A stretch of DNA of 64,000 nucleotides from Kappaphycus alvarezii (taxonomy: Eukaryota; Rhodophyta; Florideophyceae; Gigartinales; Solieriaceae). The position numbers and the translations under genes were made by a program. Numbering within the stretch: position 1 is the stretch's first letter; every line of letters begins with the position of its first letter. Below the pieces are notes generated by a model that was not told the DNA's origin, did not search any database, and saw nothing but the letters and a program-made list of their open reading frames with translations. Shown here piece after piece: positions 1-10,680 of the stretch. Location: the NCBI GenBank assembly GCA_002205965.3, contig NADL03000629.1:1736001-1800000 (forward strand), in the 5' to 3' direction.

Positions 1-105
1 GCACTGCATCACAACAAGTAAGTGTGATCTACCTGTTCAAGAATGGGTAATTCGTGACTAAGGATGGAGAAAACAATAGGTCAGGGCAAAGAGAGGGAGT
101 GTGCA

Positions 106-540
106 AATACAGGATACATATAATTTATTTATGTTCTATTTACAGTCCTGTAGTGTATTTTTTTTGTCCTTACTCCTATTTTTATCCTACTTAGTCTATA
201 TTTTCTCTATCCATTGTACTATTAGCGATGCCTGCTAGGACTGTTGTATTGTAAGGGTCACTAGGGCTGTCCGAAGGATTATCCGCTAGGGAATCTAGTA
301 AGTAATTATTAGATGTGCTAGAGATATTTGACGGCATCTAATGCCTATAAAAGTCCTAGCCGCCTTGGGTACTGAAGTAAAACATCATCAACAATTTGGG
401 TCTCAACCTACCCATATGTTCTACACTAGCAAAAACTTCTATAGTTTTTTTCAGACTCGCCGCTAACGCCGCCCGTCTGCTTTTTCTACTCTACCCTAAC
501 CCTTGAATTTTCGCGACATTTCGTTAGTTCAAATGTTTGT
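106..540 (+). repeat. 430-bp TATA-bearing repeat, copy 1 (LTR or 5' promoter region)
   Basis: This stretch matches 45728-46140 almost base for base apart from scattered substitutions and small indels. It contains TATAAAAG at 346-353, followed by a shared block ending in a CT-rich tract and the shared word cccttgaattttcg. In the second copy the repeat lies directly upstream of a gag-protease element, so it is probably that family's LTR or 5' leader. It lacks an obvious TG...CA terminus, so the LTR assignment is inference. Here no element follows it, which would suit a solo copy. Confidence 0.6.
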
Positions 541-679
541 ACGGTATGTTTTGTATTTCGTAATCAAATATTAATCTTTTTGACCGCTATTGTAAGGTAG
601 CAGATATATGCCCCTGGTCCAGCTAGTTGGTCTATATACACGCCTGTACTTCCGGGCCCTGGACCACGGAAAGACATCA

Positions 680-890
680 GATTGTGCAAACACAACTTGG
701 TCAAACGCTTGTGGATAACGTGCAGTGTTGTCACTTCTGCTGGCGCATCTAGAAATAAAAAATGCCTTTAACGCCCTCCTGGCCTTTCGCAGCAAAGGAT
801 CATTCACGCAATTTTCATATACTGTATGTACATACTGTACAGTACTGCACAGTGCTTGTATGGTATTTGGACTAATTTCGGGGTGAGCGC
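680..890. repeat. dispersed repeat shared with 13655-13925
   Basis: The words tgcagtgttgtcacttctgc, gcatctagaaa, cctttcgcag, aggatcattca and the tract caattttcatatactgtat recur in the same order at 13655-13925. Both copies also carry the TACTG/TACAG pentanucleotide. The copy near 13.7 kb holds about 100 extra bases between the first and second halves. No coding capacity is apparent, and the open frame across 571-933 (-) does not look like a gene. Confidence 0.55.
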
Positions 891-989
891 ACCGAATTAC
901 AGTAATCACCCTATAGCTATGAACTAACCGCATACATCACAGCATGTCAGCGGAATTCGAGGGGGAATGAGTTAAAACGGGCATCGCTA

Positions 990-1181
990 TTGGCAACTGC
1001 CTTGACCCGTCGATGTCGTCACAGGGTCGCGGAGGCGCAGAACCGTTCTGTTTTCTCCTATCCTTCTCGCCAAACTCCGTTTAGATTCCCACCGCTGGAA
1101 GTGTCAGACGACGAAGTGAACTACCCCATCATTTCCCCTAGTGGCGCCAAAATGATTGATGATTTTTTACTCATGTCCTAG
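990..1181 (+). pseudogene. short fragment sharing the FRFxPLxVSDxExNYP motif
   Basis: A 63-residue frame contains the string FRFPPLEVSDDEVNYPII at about residues 31-48. A closely similar string lies in the reverse-strand ORF at 2994-3461. Two independent occurrences in different reading contexts imply a real, dispersed protein-coding segment, probably from a retroelement. The family is not recognised. The fragment has no convincing start, and only the motif portion (about 1080-1140) is supported. Confidence 0.3.
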
Positions 1182-1204
1182 AGCTTAAGTATCGTTTGCG
1201 GTAA

Positions 1205-1335
1205 CTAGTTTCTTTGGTATCCTCTGCAGGATTTGAAGAAGCGAGGAACTACTGGATGGTCCATGTAGGCCACGTGCAGCGCGGTGCGAGACAAGATAGC
1301 CATAGCGATGGACGACCGCAAGCCTGGATCCACGA
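1205..1335 (-). pseudogene. non-LTR retrotransposon RT C-terminal tail, tiny fragment
   Basis: Reverse-strand translation gives SSIAMAILSRTALHVAYMDHPV. This matches the extreme C-terminus seen at 45437-45505 and 62815-62880 (pattern AILSRAPLHVxDVxHPV). Only the end of the protein survives. It marks the 3' end of a severely 5'-truncated copy of the family described at 44200-45550. Confidence 0.55.
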
Positions 1336-1539
1336 TTGGTCGGAGAGGGTAGCCGCTTCCAGGGACTCTGGACCCGCATCGGCGAACCTTCCTTTCTGAA
1401 ACGGAAAGAAAACCCAAAGAAAAGTCAAGTTCAGAAAGAAATAGACCCATCAAAGCCAGGAAAATAAGTGCTATGTTGATGAAAAATGTAGAAAACCTTG
1501 AGTTTCGGCATCCGCTCTCGTTATTGAGCCAATCTATTC

Positions 1540-2640
1540 CCCTAGTCGCCTGCAGTCAACTCTGAGCAGCAATAATTATGCACCAGTACATTTCTTGGGA
1601 CATTGCAGGTTCCAAGCATACAAAGATATTCGGTTCTCTCATGATAGGAAATGAGGTCTCGTCCATGGATAGCCTTTCTCGACCGTTTTACAGAACTTGA
1701 GCAGAGCTCATAATGTGGGTGACTTGCTTCTGTTATAACGCACGGATTAGAATAATTCGTACGGAACGCGGAACACCGCTTCGACACGACAGTAAACTTC
1801 CGAGGTTGTTCAGGGGAACCATTACATTGGTTCCCTTTCCTGGCCCGGTGGCACCTTAAGTTTCGGGGGCTTTGAGTTCCATCTCTCTTCCATTAGATTC
1901 TATATTAATACATTCAACATCCTCTTGCAACATTCTAGCGGCCTTTGTATATATAAGCTTGAACAAAGAGCGCCTTTTGGAGCCTTTTCAAAGCTTGCAA
2001 CCGTACAGAAACTTTTTCACAGCATCTTCCAACGCGATGTTCTTTCCCTATTTGATCGTTGGTATGGCTCTTTTGACTGATACGATCATCCTCTCTTTAT
2101 TCCTGTTAGACATAGGAGAATAGGCCAGTACTGTTTTGCATTTAATTACATTCTCTCCAATGAGTTTGGCAGGAAATGTAGCCGTAAAGCAAAGTAAGTT
2201 GTCCGAAACGATTATTCTGGGCCGGCCAACAGGCTCGCTTATTTCCTTCCTTATAACTTCAATGACTACATCGGAGATGGAGTCCTTAACCCGCACTGCA
2301 GATGTCATCCTGTAAGGTTTTGAACTACTACGATGTTCTACTTGTTCCGTGAAGTATTTTTCTTGAAGGGGCCGGCGAAGTCCAGAGAGGATGTCTCAAA
2401 CAGCCCAGTGACAGGAATATTGATAGTTTGTCTATATTTTGGACTGAAGTGAATTTTTGACAACTATCGCAACTTTTGACAATGTTATAGATATCTTTGT
2501 GCACTTCCGGCCACCCAAATATTTCCATGATGATTTTTCTTCACTCTAAGGCCCCAAATGGCCTGTTTTACCATAGAAAATCCTCTTAATCTCGCTTCTT
2601 TTTCCAATAGGAGCCACTAGAAGATCAAATAAGCGGAGAA
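1540..2640 (-). pseudogene. Ty3/gypsy integrase relic (zinc-binding region plus part of the core)
   Basis: Reading the reverse strand from about 2640, the frames give LVAPIGKR, then GHLG, then WPEVHKDIYNIVKSCDSCQK. This is the HHCC zinc-binding region of a Ty3/gypsy integrase, with the CDSC pair at about 2446. After a frame change comes GRPRIIVSDN, then CFTA, AYSPMSN and KERM (2048-2308). That is the second catalytic Asp region (SDN) and the conserved stretch leading to the catalytic Glu (ERM). The 1542-1787 reverse frame may be the C-terminal part but is not recognisable. Frameshifts and stops break the protein throughout; no RT is seen upstream, so this is a fragment. Confidence 0.65.
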
Positions 2641-2644
2641 GACT

Positions 2645-2870
2645 AAAAGAATTATCACCAAAGGAAAAGGCAATCTCTCATAAAAGGAGAGATGAGAAAA
2701 AGAAAACAATATAAAGAAAGGTATATTTTGTCGCGCAATATAAACAAGAAATTGAAGGGAGAAAAAAGGGAAAGGGAGTGAAAAGGGAATTGTATTGGAA
2801 GACTTTTTTGCGCGTAGAGATAATAACTCAACTTTCTCGCTTAACAGTATGCTGGTGGCTGCAGCAGGTT
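2645..2870. other. purine-rich low-complexity tract
   Basis: A run rich in AAAG, GAGA and GGAA words with almost no pyrimidine blocks. It may be a 5' leader of a retroelement read on the other strand (polypyrimidine), like the tracts at 7895-8005 and 58660-58740. No gene is seen. Confidence 0.35.
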
Positions 2871-2993
2871 TCAGAGAGGGATGAATCAGGGTAAAGTTTC
2901 GGGTGTTTTTATTTTTGGAAGATATATCCGATGAATCACGGAGAAACCTGGACCACCTAGGCGGGTGGGAAGCAACCTTGGATCCTCACTTGG

Positions 2994-3461
2994 TCATTGA
3001 GAGTGACCGCGTTCAGAACTCGTAGAAGGTCTTTTGCGGGTCCTTATTTCAGAGAGCAGCGCTCGTGGAGCACTGGGATCAGAGAGGAGGATAGCGTGTG
3101 CCACAACGTAGGTGCTAAAGGGAATAATAATGGGGTAGTTTAGTTCGCCGTCTGACACTACTAACGGGGAGAATCTAAACGGAGCTAAAGAAATGCATGT
3201 GGAACCCCCCCGCGGATCGCGAACTCCATGAAGCGGGCGAGCTGTGGCCCAATATGCCTGTATTTTGGCTTGAAGTAAGGATTTGGTGACGTCACCGTCC
3301 CTGAGAGGGGCATCTAATGCTTCAAAGTCATTATCTGTATAATCTAGGGCGAAGCATAACGGAAGGCGGAGTGCACTAGGGAGGAGGTGGAAGGCCAGAA
3401 GATCCGAGTCTTTTGTGTGTTGATGAAGCAGCCGACTGCGAGGCCATTGAATCAGACTCAT
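2994..3461 (-). CDS. hypothetical ORF with FRFxPLxVSDxExNYP motif
   Basis: A 155-residue open frame on the reverse strand. It begins MSLIQWPRSR, has an acidic middle (DYTDNDFEALDAPLRDGD) and contains FRFSPLVVSDGELNYPIII at about residues 95-113. This matches the fragment at 1080-1140 on the plus strand. No family is recognised. The repeated motif suggests a gag-like or other mobile-element protein rather than a host gene. The start is simply the first Met. It lies just upstream (in its own direction) of the purine-rich tract and gypsy integrase relic, with no evidence that they belong together. Confidence 0.3.
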   Translation of the reverse strand: MSLIQWPRSRLLHQHTKDSDLLAFHLLPSALRLPLCFALDYTDNDFEALDAPLRDGDVTKSLLQAKIQAYWATARPLHGVRDPRGGSTCISLAPFRFSPLVVSDGELNYPIIIPFSTYVVAHAILLSDPSAPRALLSEIRTRKRPSTSSERGHSQ

Positions 3462-3836
3462 CGCCGATTATGGGATGAGCACATTTCATCCATCAAAGCG
3501 CCACAATTTTTTCAACTTCTGTTCATCATCTCCGCCTCAAAAGTTTTTATGCAGAATCAAATTACCATGTTTTCTTCTTTACGAGCAATAATACAAGTAG
3601 GTGGAGCTAGAGCACAAAATAATCTGGATGAGAGTAATAAGACAACTGAGGCTGCAAGAACTTTCAACGTTTGCTTTTTTTGAAGAAGAATGACTCGATA
3701 TTTCTATAACTTTAGGCTTCATACCCAATGAATCTTCAATAAATGACCTCAGAGACCCAAAATTTAGGATACCGAGGGCAAGGTTAAAATTATTCCTACA
3801 GTGATAGATGAAATTGCTGGTACCGGACTTCAAAAA

Positions 3837-4260
3837 TAGATATGAAAGATCCCTTTGCTAAGTCAAGATGGAAAAAATCATTCACATAGTACATCTCGGT
3901 ACTAAGGCGCAACGGTACGGTACGGGTAGTGAAAAAGTCAAGAGATTTCCGTACATTATTTGCTTCCAGAAATTAAGCCAAAGAATCGCGGCACTTGCTT
4001 AGGGCCCGGGTTGGACTTTGCTCTTCATGAGTTACAGAATAATTTCAATGATTTTATTTCTCATGTTATCAATCTATCTGAGGTATCCGATGTGTTAGAA
4101 AATGGTACAGAGAGGGATATTCACACCTGTAACAAAACCAAAAAACCACTAAGTAGTGGCTGGAAGCTTCAAGATAAAACGGATGATAATAAAATGGGAA
4201 CGAGAGAGAAAAGTACTGAAACTAAGCTCAATAGGGCAGTTCCGAAATGAAAATTTCATG
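3837..4260 (+). pseudogene. gypsy block copy 1, segment upstream of pol
   Basis: Collinear with 50180-50600, where the frame is longer (DTKMQCSC, DYCAACSF, PFGHCFHEVQHNF, LLENGSERNI). Here the same text is broken, and the 3960-4250 frame retains only its second half (HELQNNFNDFISHVINLSE, LENGTERDIHT). The Cys/His-rich stretch hints at a metal-binding region, but I do not recognise it. It lies some 500 bases ahead of the RT start and may be the end of gag or the start of a protease region. Confidence 0.4.
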
Positions 4261-4756
4261 CTTGCGAGGAAATGAACAATTGTCATTGGGTTAATGATTT
4301 TGAAGAGAAATTGCTTTCGTCCTAGGATGTCACATCACCTATGGGAGCGTCTGGGAGAGGTGATGATGGCAATGATGCCATTCTCGTATTTATGGTCCTC
4401 GCTGAATGCTCAGTTATTAAGGGTTTGGAAGAATGAATAAAATCAGCTCAGCTCACTTACAAGCTGAACTTTGAAAGGCGAAAAATACCATCCATTTTCA
4501 TTTTGTAGGACATGGTATATGCCTAGGAAAACTATATATCTACCATCTGGACAACTCGCCCTATAAAATGTCACTTTTCTGACTGCATTTAATGAATTTG
4601 CATGTGAGATTTGATTATTCGTCTTCCCGTTCTAATGCACCTTAAAGTTGAAGGAAATACACTAATGGAAAAAGCTGAGTAATTTTTGATAGCATCTATT
4701 GCCCATATGCTGGTAAATTTGCGGCAGCTACAAGTGGTGCCTACGTCTAGTGGCTA

Positions 4757-5098
4757 ATGGTTCCCAGAATAAATACAATTAAGTCCAAAATCTTTAACTC
4801 AAACAACGACAACACTGCTTTGAGGACATGTGCCAACTACTACGCATCTCGATCTGTGGAAGATTCATTCCCAGATCCATTGTTTCTGGAACCAATCCTC
4901 TCTGATAATATTGAGAACAGGCAAAAGTATCTGCATGGTTTGATCAATTCTGCCCATCAAATTGTATTTTCAGATAAATACTTGGAAAGACTGTCATCTA
5001 TTGTACCCAAACACCCTAATAAATTTTGCACAGGTCCGTCCTCTGGGCCACAGGCCAAAGTAAGACCAATGAAAATCGACCTGAACCCTGAAGCTTAG
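4757..5098 (+). pseudogene. Ty3/gypsy pol, start of reverse transcriptase (copy 1)
   Basis: A 113-residue frame ends SSGPQAKVRPMKIDLNPEA. This is the conserved lead-in to Ty3/gypsy RT, where a peptide of the form P-x-K-V-x-P-M-K-I precedes the fingers domain. The frame stops at 5098 where RT should continue, so it is broken. The collinear copy at 51300-51610 is even more decayed but keeps RPMKIDLN and LVEVRFGNYSI, showing that the protein once ran on. Confidence 0.6.
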
Positions 5099-5539
5099 CT
5101 GGTGGCGTTTGGTTTGGGAAATTGTTCAATTGAACAAAAGCAATTTTCGGTTTGCTTTGCATCATCACTTGCTGAACACTGAATAGCGTGTCCTAATCTT
5201 ACACCACTCTGGACCATTTCAACTTTCATTGTGGCGAAAATAGGCCATGATAAGATTATTTACACTGTTTATTTACGAAGAATCGCTTAGTATGCAGTAA
5301 ATCATCAGTATCCTTTGGAAAGCCAAGAACATTAGATTAGGGAGCTAACAAAAGTCAATATAATTTGTGACATTTTAACTATCACATTGGTATTGAGAAT
5401 TCCCGCTTACGCATGAGTTGAAAACGTCCCAGAATTTCATCGCTCGGTCTAGAGTTTTTCCCCAACTCGTATTTTACAAGGCAAATAAAATACTTTAATG
5501 TATACAAAGTGTATTTTTTACAAATTAACGCATAAGAGA

Positions 5540-5914
5540 CCATCTCACTACATGGTAGTCTGGCTTGACGATATCTTGCTACACGAATATATTACACCGC
5601 AGCTCTTATCCTGTATAGAACAATTAATCTGTATCGGTGCAGATTAGAAAATCGTCTCCACACTTCTAAGTTTACTCTCTTTACTAAATCCGTACGATTG
5701 TGTGACAGAAGCGGGTCTGCAAATTTTATTCGTAATGATTCAAGATGTTTATATTATCTTTCATCCATGGAACCCAAAAAATTGTAGACAGCTACAGCAG
5801 TTCCTTTTTGATTTACGGGGGGTCGAGAACGAAATTACTAATTGCGTATGGCTGATTGTCCCACTTCAATTCTTTAGAGAAAAGATCTACACAAAAGCAG
5901 GTAAGCAATCTTAA
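5540..5914 (+). pseudogene. Ty3/gypsy RT palm and connection relic (copy 1)
   Basis: The translation VWLDDILLHEYI occupies the position of the RT catalytic YxDD box: the DD pair is present, but Tyr-x is replaced by Trp-Leu. After a stop comes FHPWNPKNCRQLQQFLF, where the palm and thumb should be. The parallel copy at 55405-55510 reads WLEDILLHENI, so it has lost the first Asp. The enzyme would polymerise cDNA from RNA; neither copy can encode it now. Confidence 0.55.
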
Positions 5915-6051
5915 GAGCTGTAGCGAGGATCAGTCTGAATACTGCTGGTTGGTCACAGGTTGAAATATCTGCTTTTAAAGCCTACAAAACCGCTCTGATC
6001 AATCAAGTAAAACTATTTCATAAGGAAACCAAAAAAGACTAGGTATTTACA

Positions 6052-6500
6052 ATGACGCTGCCGAAGTATGTCGAGATGAGAATCCTCACTCAAGTTCATT
6101 GTAAAGACCTATCTTTGCCGCACATTGAGCAAAGACGTAATCAACTAGTATTTTGCTCTGGTAGATTCAAAGAAACTCGTATTGCCTGGTTTACTATTGG
6201 AAAGGGGGCATACTTTGCCCAGAATACACTTGATGAATACCACTGGTTGGTGGCAATGGTAGCCGGATTTTACTTTTTTACGGATGCTTACAACTCAATT
6301 TTTCAATTTGTTTTGTTGCAAGTGATATCTGGCCTATCAGAAACGTCTATTCAAAAAGTACTACGTTGGGCTGTATGAATCACCAGCTACTGTGACCATT
6401 GTTTTCATATCAAAGGTAACGACGATGTACGGGCAGCCTTACTGATCTTTTAGTCTGCGAGCCACAAAAAGTTCGCAGATTAATCATACCATCATCCCCT
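6052..6500 (+). pseudogene. Ty3/gypsy RNase H domain (copy 1)
   Basis: The frame MTLPKYVEMRILTQV continues through LPHIEQRRNQLVFCSGRFK, RIAWFTIGKGAYF and LDEYHWLVAMVAGFYFFTDAYNSI, ending KVLRWAV. This follows the Ty3/gypsy RNase H order: the 'SGRFK...W.tiekEAY' block, 'hWL', 'F.lfTDH.nL' and 'KvLRWA'. The Glu of the EAY block is Gly-Ala-Tyr here, and TDH is TDA, so key residues are lost. A stop follows, and HIKGNDDV is then readable in another frame, the usual segment after RNase H. Copy 2 is at 55908-56490. Confidence 0.7.
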
Positions 6501-6639
6501 GCTGAGGTTTTTGATTGGCCTAGCACTAAGTAAATAGCTGCAGAGCAGCAGACTGGAATTAAAAAAAGCCCTGAGCTATTGATCCGAACCGATGGGATAT
6601 GTATCAATTCATCGGACAAAATGAAATCCAGATGATGCT

Positions 6640-6945
6640 TTTGATTTGCAGCAACGGCTTTGTATAAGTTCACGTACTGGGCCTAGCGATCATTATAGTT
6701 CATCCATTGCTGAACGCATTTTACGAAATCACTATTTTTGGTCTACAAGCACACCTTTGCTCCGCTTCTTCGTTGGCTCATGTATCGATTGCCTTTCAAA
6801 AACTGGAGTAAGAAAGTGTCCGCGCCCGTTCGTACCAACTGGGCCTAGAAACTCCGCAAACGACTTGTTTCAATTATACAACATCGATATTTGGAATAGT
6901 CGCTCATCGGACACATATATTCATGAAATTAATGGAAACTGATGG
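6640..6945 (+). pseudogene. Ty3/gypsy integrase zinc-binding region (copy 1)
   Basis: The reading AERILRNHYFWSTSTPLLRFF, then CIDCLSKTGVRKCPRPF, then LFQLYNIDIWN matches the HHCC zinc region plus the entry to the core of oomycete-type gypsy integrases (C-x2-C followed by R-x-G-x-x-x-P-R-P). The preceding His pair is damaged. Copy 2 at 56545-56757 retains less. Downstream to about 7350 no integrase core can be followed. Confidence 0.6.
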
Positions 6946-7359
6946 CAGGATTAATTTCAATGAATTTCGGAAAGACCATCAAATATCAGAGGACACGTAC
7001 GAGCAGCTATTAGTTTTTTAGAGGACATTACGCAATTGTCTCTACGTTTTCTTACTTGCAAGAACAGAACCGCTCATCTTTCAAGAATGAACAGGATCTC
7101 CTAGGCTTTTTGGGAGGATTTGTAGCAAGACTGTTAGTTCGCGGCAGTTTGCGCCGACAGCAATTTCTAATTTAGTGCCTAATTTCTATTGAGACAGCTG
7201 CGGAACTTATTAAGTAGTACTTTGCACTTCTTCCTCTGTCGGCAATGTTATCAATTAGAACGTAATACTGAGTAAATATTCATGATCTCAACTAACTCAT
7301 CAGTTCATTTCGTACAAGCTATCTATCATTAATGTCGTCCAAAAACAACATTGTACTCG

Positions 7360-8225
7360 CAATTAGGCACACGGGGGTCTTGAATAATACGTGAAACCAT
7401 CTGGAAAGGACCCAGTCAGGCCTCGTAGCGGTTTACTAAGAGATTCTCTGAGCGGCATGGACGACGGTTGCCTTGTTGATACAGGGATAGGGGCTACTTC
7501 TGAGCTATGGAGAGGTACGGTGGGCTATTGAGGAGCCAAATGAAGCTGTCCGAGCGCTCGTGGTGGTTGCGAGTGGTTCAGGTCAGCTACAGGAGCACTG
7601 TGAGGGGACTAAATGATTTTTCAAAAGGAGCATCGGCACTACGTTCTTTTTTACAGAACAAATTCTGTGAAGCGGGGATTGCGAGAAGGAAATCCCGCTG
7701 CAGGTCTTGATCCATTCGCCCTCTTTTGTCTGTGAGCAGAGCGTCTTGGACCAGAGGGCTTTTTATTTAGTTCCGTGCTGGATACAACAGATCCGCACCT
7801 GTTCTGGAATATATCACAGTATTCTACTCCCCTTTGGACTATTTTGACATAGAGGAGACATAAGAGTTGAGCGAGAAACAGGATTAATCTTATTTTCTCG
7901 CAGTAATTCTTTCCCCGTCCGTTTCTCCCATTCTTTCCTTTTTCTTTTGTACAATTTTTTCGTTTCTCCTTACAGTATTCTTTTTCTTTTTCTCCTTTTC
8001 CTTCATGCAAGAACTACTGAATCCTTTCTTCTCTACCATTAACTTGTTCAGTCTTCTCAGGTTGTTTAAATTTCCGGTCTAAATATATTTATTCATACTC
8101 AATATTCCTACATATGATTTCTGCATTAAATTCTCCCATTAAATTCTCCCTTTGAATGCGTCAGTTATTGATTTCCTCCGAAATACCAATTCAAGCCATT
8201 TTTGATTCATCAAGCATTTCCAGGG
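7360..8225. repeat. inter-element region with polypyrimidine tract (candidate LTR), copy 1
   Basis: Collinear with 58080-58920. It lies between integrase remains and a gag relic, which is where a shared LTR would sit. It includes a long pyrimidine tract at 7895-8005. In copy 2 a 116-residue frame (58182-58532) crosses the first half, but in this copy the same region is broken, which argues against a conserved gene. No clean TG...CA ends could be fixed by eye. Confidence 0.4.
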
Positions 8226-8227
8226 AT

Positions 8228-9010
8228 CCCGCCAATGCTACTTGCAGTTCACCGGTAGCAGGAGTAAAGACGTGAAAGAGTTCCTTTATACATATGTTGA
8301 TATTTTGATGCGAGTTAAGAGTGAAGAGGAGAAGGTTGTAAGCGTTTTTTGCTTATCCTTCTAATGACGCGAGGGTGAAATACAAAATATTTTTAAATTG
8401 GATGGTCCCCACGTGGATGGTCGTGACTAGAAACAAGTCTGCGAGTGGTTTGTCAAGGAAATCGAGAGTGATTTGGAGCCCAATGAGATGATTCGCAGTT
8501 CCACTGCAGCCCGCGTGAATTTACTGCAGTTGTTCTGTTCGGTCGTTCGAATATGCGTATGGTATGGGAAGCCAGGTTTCAACAACAACGCAAAGTACGG
8601 ATACTTCGCAAATCCGACACAGTCTACAAAACCCTGCCGTAATTTTTACCATCAAGGGACCTCATACTCTTGACTGTCTCAAGGATACTATTACGGAGTA
8701 CGCCAGAAAAGTCTGAGACATTCCAGTCGCTGGTTTCCCGTCAGGGGACAGCTATACGAAGAAAGTTATCTGTGGCAGCGAGCATAACTAATTCAGACTG
8801 TACACGAGTGCAAAGGAATTTGAGTCGTTCGAAGTGACTTCAGAGAACCGTAAGGGAAACTGGATAACCACTTCGAGAATCAGTTAGACATGATAAAATA
8901 TCAACTAGAAAGTCTCGCCATGAATATTGAGAAGAACCAGTCGACAATTCCAACCATGGGAGAAGTATGCTACTATTGCCACAAACCAGGGCATATTGCT
9001 AGTAGGATTC
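8228..9010 (+). pseudogene. Ty3/gypsy gag relic with CCHC knuckle (copy 1)
   Basis: Frames give FTGSRSKDVKEFLYTY, then MRVKSEEEKVVSVF, a gag-like capsid signature, then a broken middle. QLDMIKYQLESLAMNI follows, and finally CYYCHKPGHIASRI at about 8970-9010. The CYYCHKPGHIA part is a zinc knuckle (C-x2-C-x4-H), but the last Cys is missing. The gag would package RNA into particles. Copy 2 is at 58925-59700. Many stops and frameshifts are present. Confidence 0.6.
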
Positions 9011-9349
9011 CTGAGAATCTCCATCGAAACGCATCCCAATCGGAGCAAACTATATGGAAAATGTAATCGTTACAGGCATCATGAGACCAATTGAGGGTCA
9101 AAGAATGATCATCGCGGGAGACTTATGGAACGAAAATACAGCACAGAACCGAGCTGAGACCGCTAAAAATAAGTAAGAGAACGGTTCTGTGAACGCTGGG
9201 ACCGTTAACGTTACTGGTGAATCTGAGCAATCATATCCCGGTACCCTCTTCATCTTGAACAAAGCGAATTAAGATATTAGCTCCACAGGTACTACTCTCC
9301 ACGAAGACGGGGAAAAAGGGGAAACCGTTAAACCGCTGCTTTCGATCTG

Positions 9350-9800
9350 GGACTTTAGGCTACGTCGAAAAGTACGACAGATTATCAGAGCTCGCTTTCT
9401 TCCATCCTGTATGAAATTCGGAAATTTTCTAAGAGGGGATGCTTAGAATATGACGAGGTAGTTGAAGAGAATCTTAAGGGCTGGGAAATCAAGTACTGGA
9501 AAAAGGCCTTCTACTACATCGGCGGCCATGGTCGCCACAAGTCTTAATCCTATTCCTACTATGGTAAAAGGGAGAGATTTTCAGGATAAACATTTATCAC
9601 TAGAAGGATAAACGTCGCAGATGGGACCGCGTTTCACTGCTTGTGCATTATCGAGGAAGCGTCAGTATTATTCAACAGGTTGTGGGTGAGTCTGGATTTA
9701 CGCGGAATGCAGGACCTTTATTTTGAAATATATAGGATGCCCGACAATCGAGCAATTAGGAACTTGTATTGATCTGTGAAATTAAATTGTCTCAATCCAA
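9350..9800 (+). pseudogene. gypsy protease-region relic
   Basis: Text in this stretch (YDEVVEENLKGWEIKYWKKAF, then HCLCIIEEASVLFNRLWVSL, then LRGMQDLYFEI) is collinear with 32690-33080. There an aspartic-protease active site (FDSGS) and a DLPFDKIIG motif are readable. In this copy the active-site segment is lost and only the flanking text remains. It follows the gag relic in the expected gag-protease order. Confidence 0.45.
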
Positions 9801-10680
9801 ATCGATAGAAAGCAATAAGATTACCTTTCGAATAGGACAATAGCCCACTCTGTGCGAGATAGAGATAGGGAGTGGAACGTTGGCCGTGCTGCTAGCAGGG
9901 TTCCAGTTAGTGCTTCCCTCAAAGAGTATAAATAGATACTGCATATGCTGGCTGTACAGTAGTCACTAGTGCAATTTGGGACCATTCAGTACAGTACAGT
10001 ACTTGTGCATACCGTAATACCTGCGTTTACCGCCGTGAGTTGTACAGTAGTTGGACTTACAGTAAGCACTGTAAAGTGGTACAGTCGATGTCCCCATTTT
10101 GACCGAATTAGTGTCCCTGCTGTACAATGCAACATGTGGTACGTGCGGAGCGATGGTCCGTCCCAGGGATATATCATGTGCGGGGGTGTGGTTGGCCAGC
10201 ATTAGTTGTCCGAAATATAAGCATAAAAGTAGACCAGGCTGACCCCGCGAAAAACATCGATATTGAAGGGTGGCCACGTCCATCACAACAAAGTTAGACA
10301 AGTTTTTTTGATCTAACTACGCCAAAACCGAGCTGTAAAATTCGTCGAGGAGAGCGATCTTCAGACCCCGCTTCAGGGTGCACCGTAGAAGGTGACCAAT
10401 TCCACCACACAAAGCATATTGTCTAACCTCATTTGACAAGCTACTGTACAAACTGGTTCACCAATCCACTCTTGTTTCTGTTCCCATTTTATCGTATGCA
10501 CAACAATTTTGGCCAGTTTATCGCATTCCTATTCTCCCGCTACGATGCTGTAATCGACAGAAGAAATTGCTAGGAAACGTAGAATTGACAGGCAATAGAT
10601 AATTCGAACAACACTATGATTCAATCAATCTCGATTTCTCCTTTGAACGGCAATAATCTCAAGAAACTCGTGCTACTTAC

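Noticed and set aside
7651..8010. Lys/Glu-rich 119-codon reverse frame
   Set aside because: Artifact of a polypyrimidine tract read on the opposite strand.
9969..10301. Opposed open frames over the TACAG-rich unit end
   Set aside because: Low-complexity repeat text in three frames on both strands; no conservation in unit B beyond the DNA repeat.
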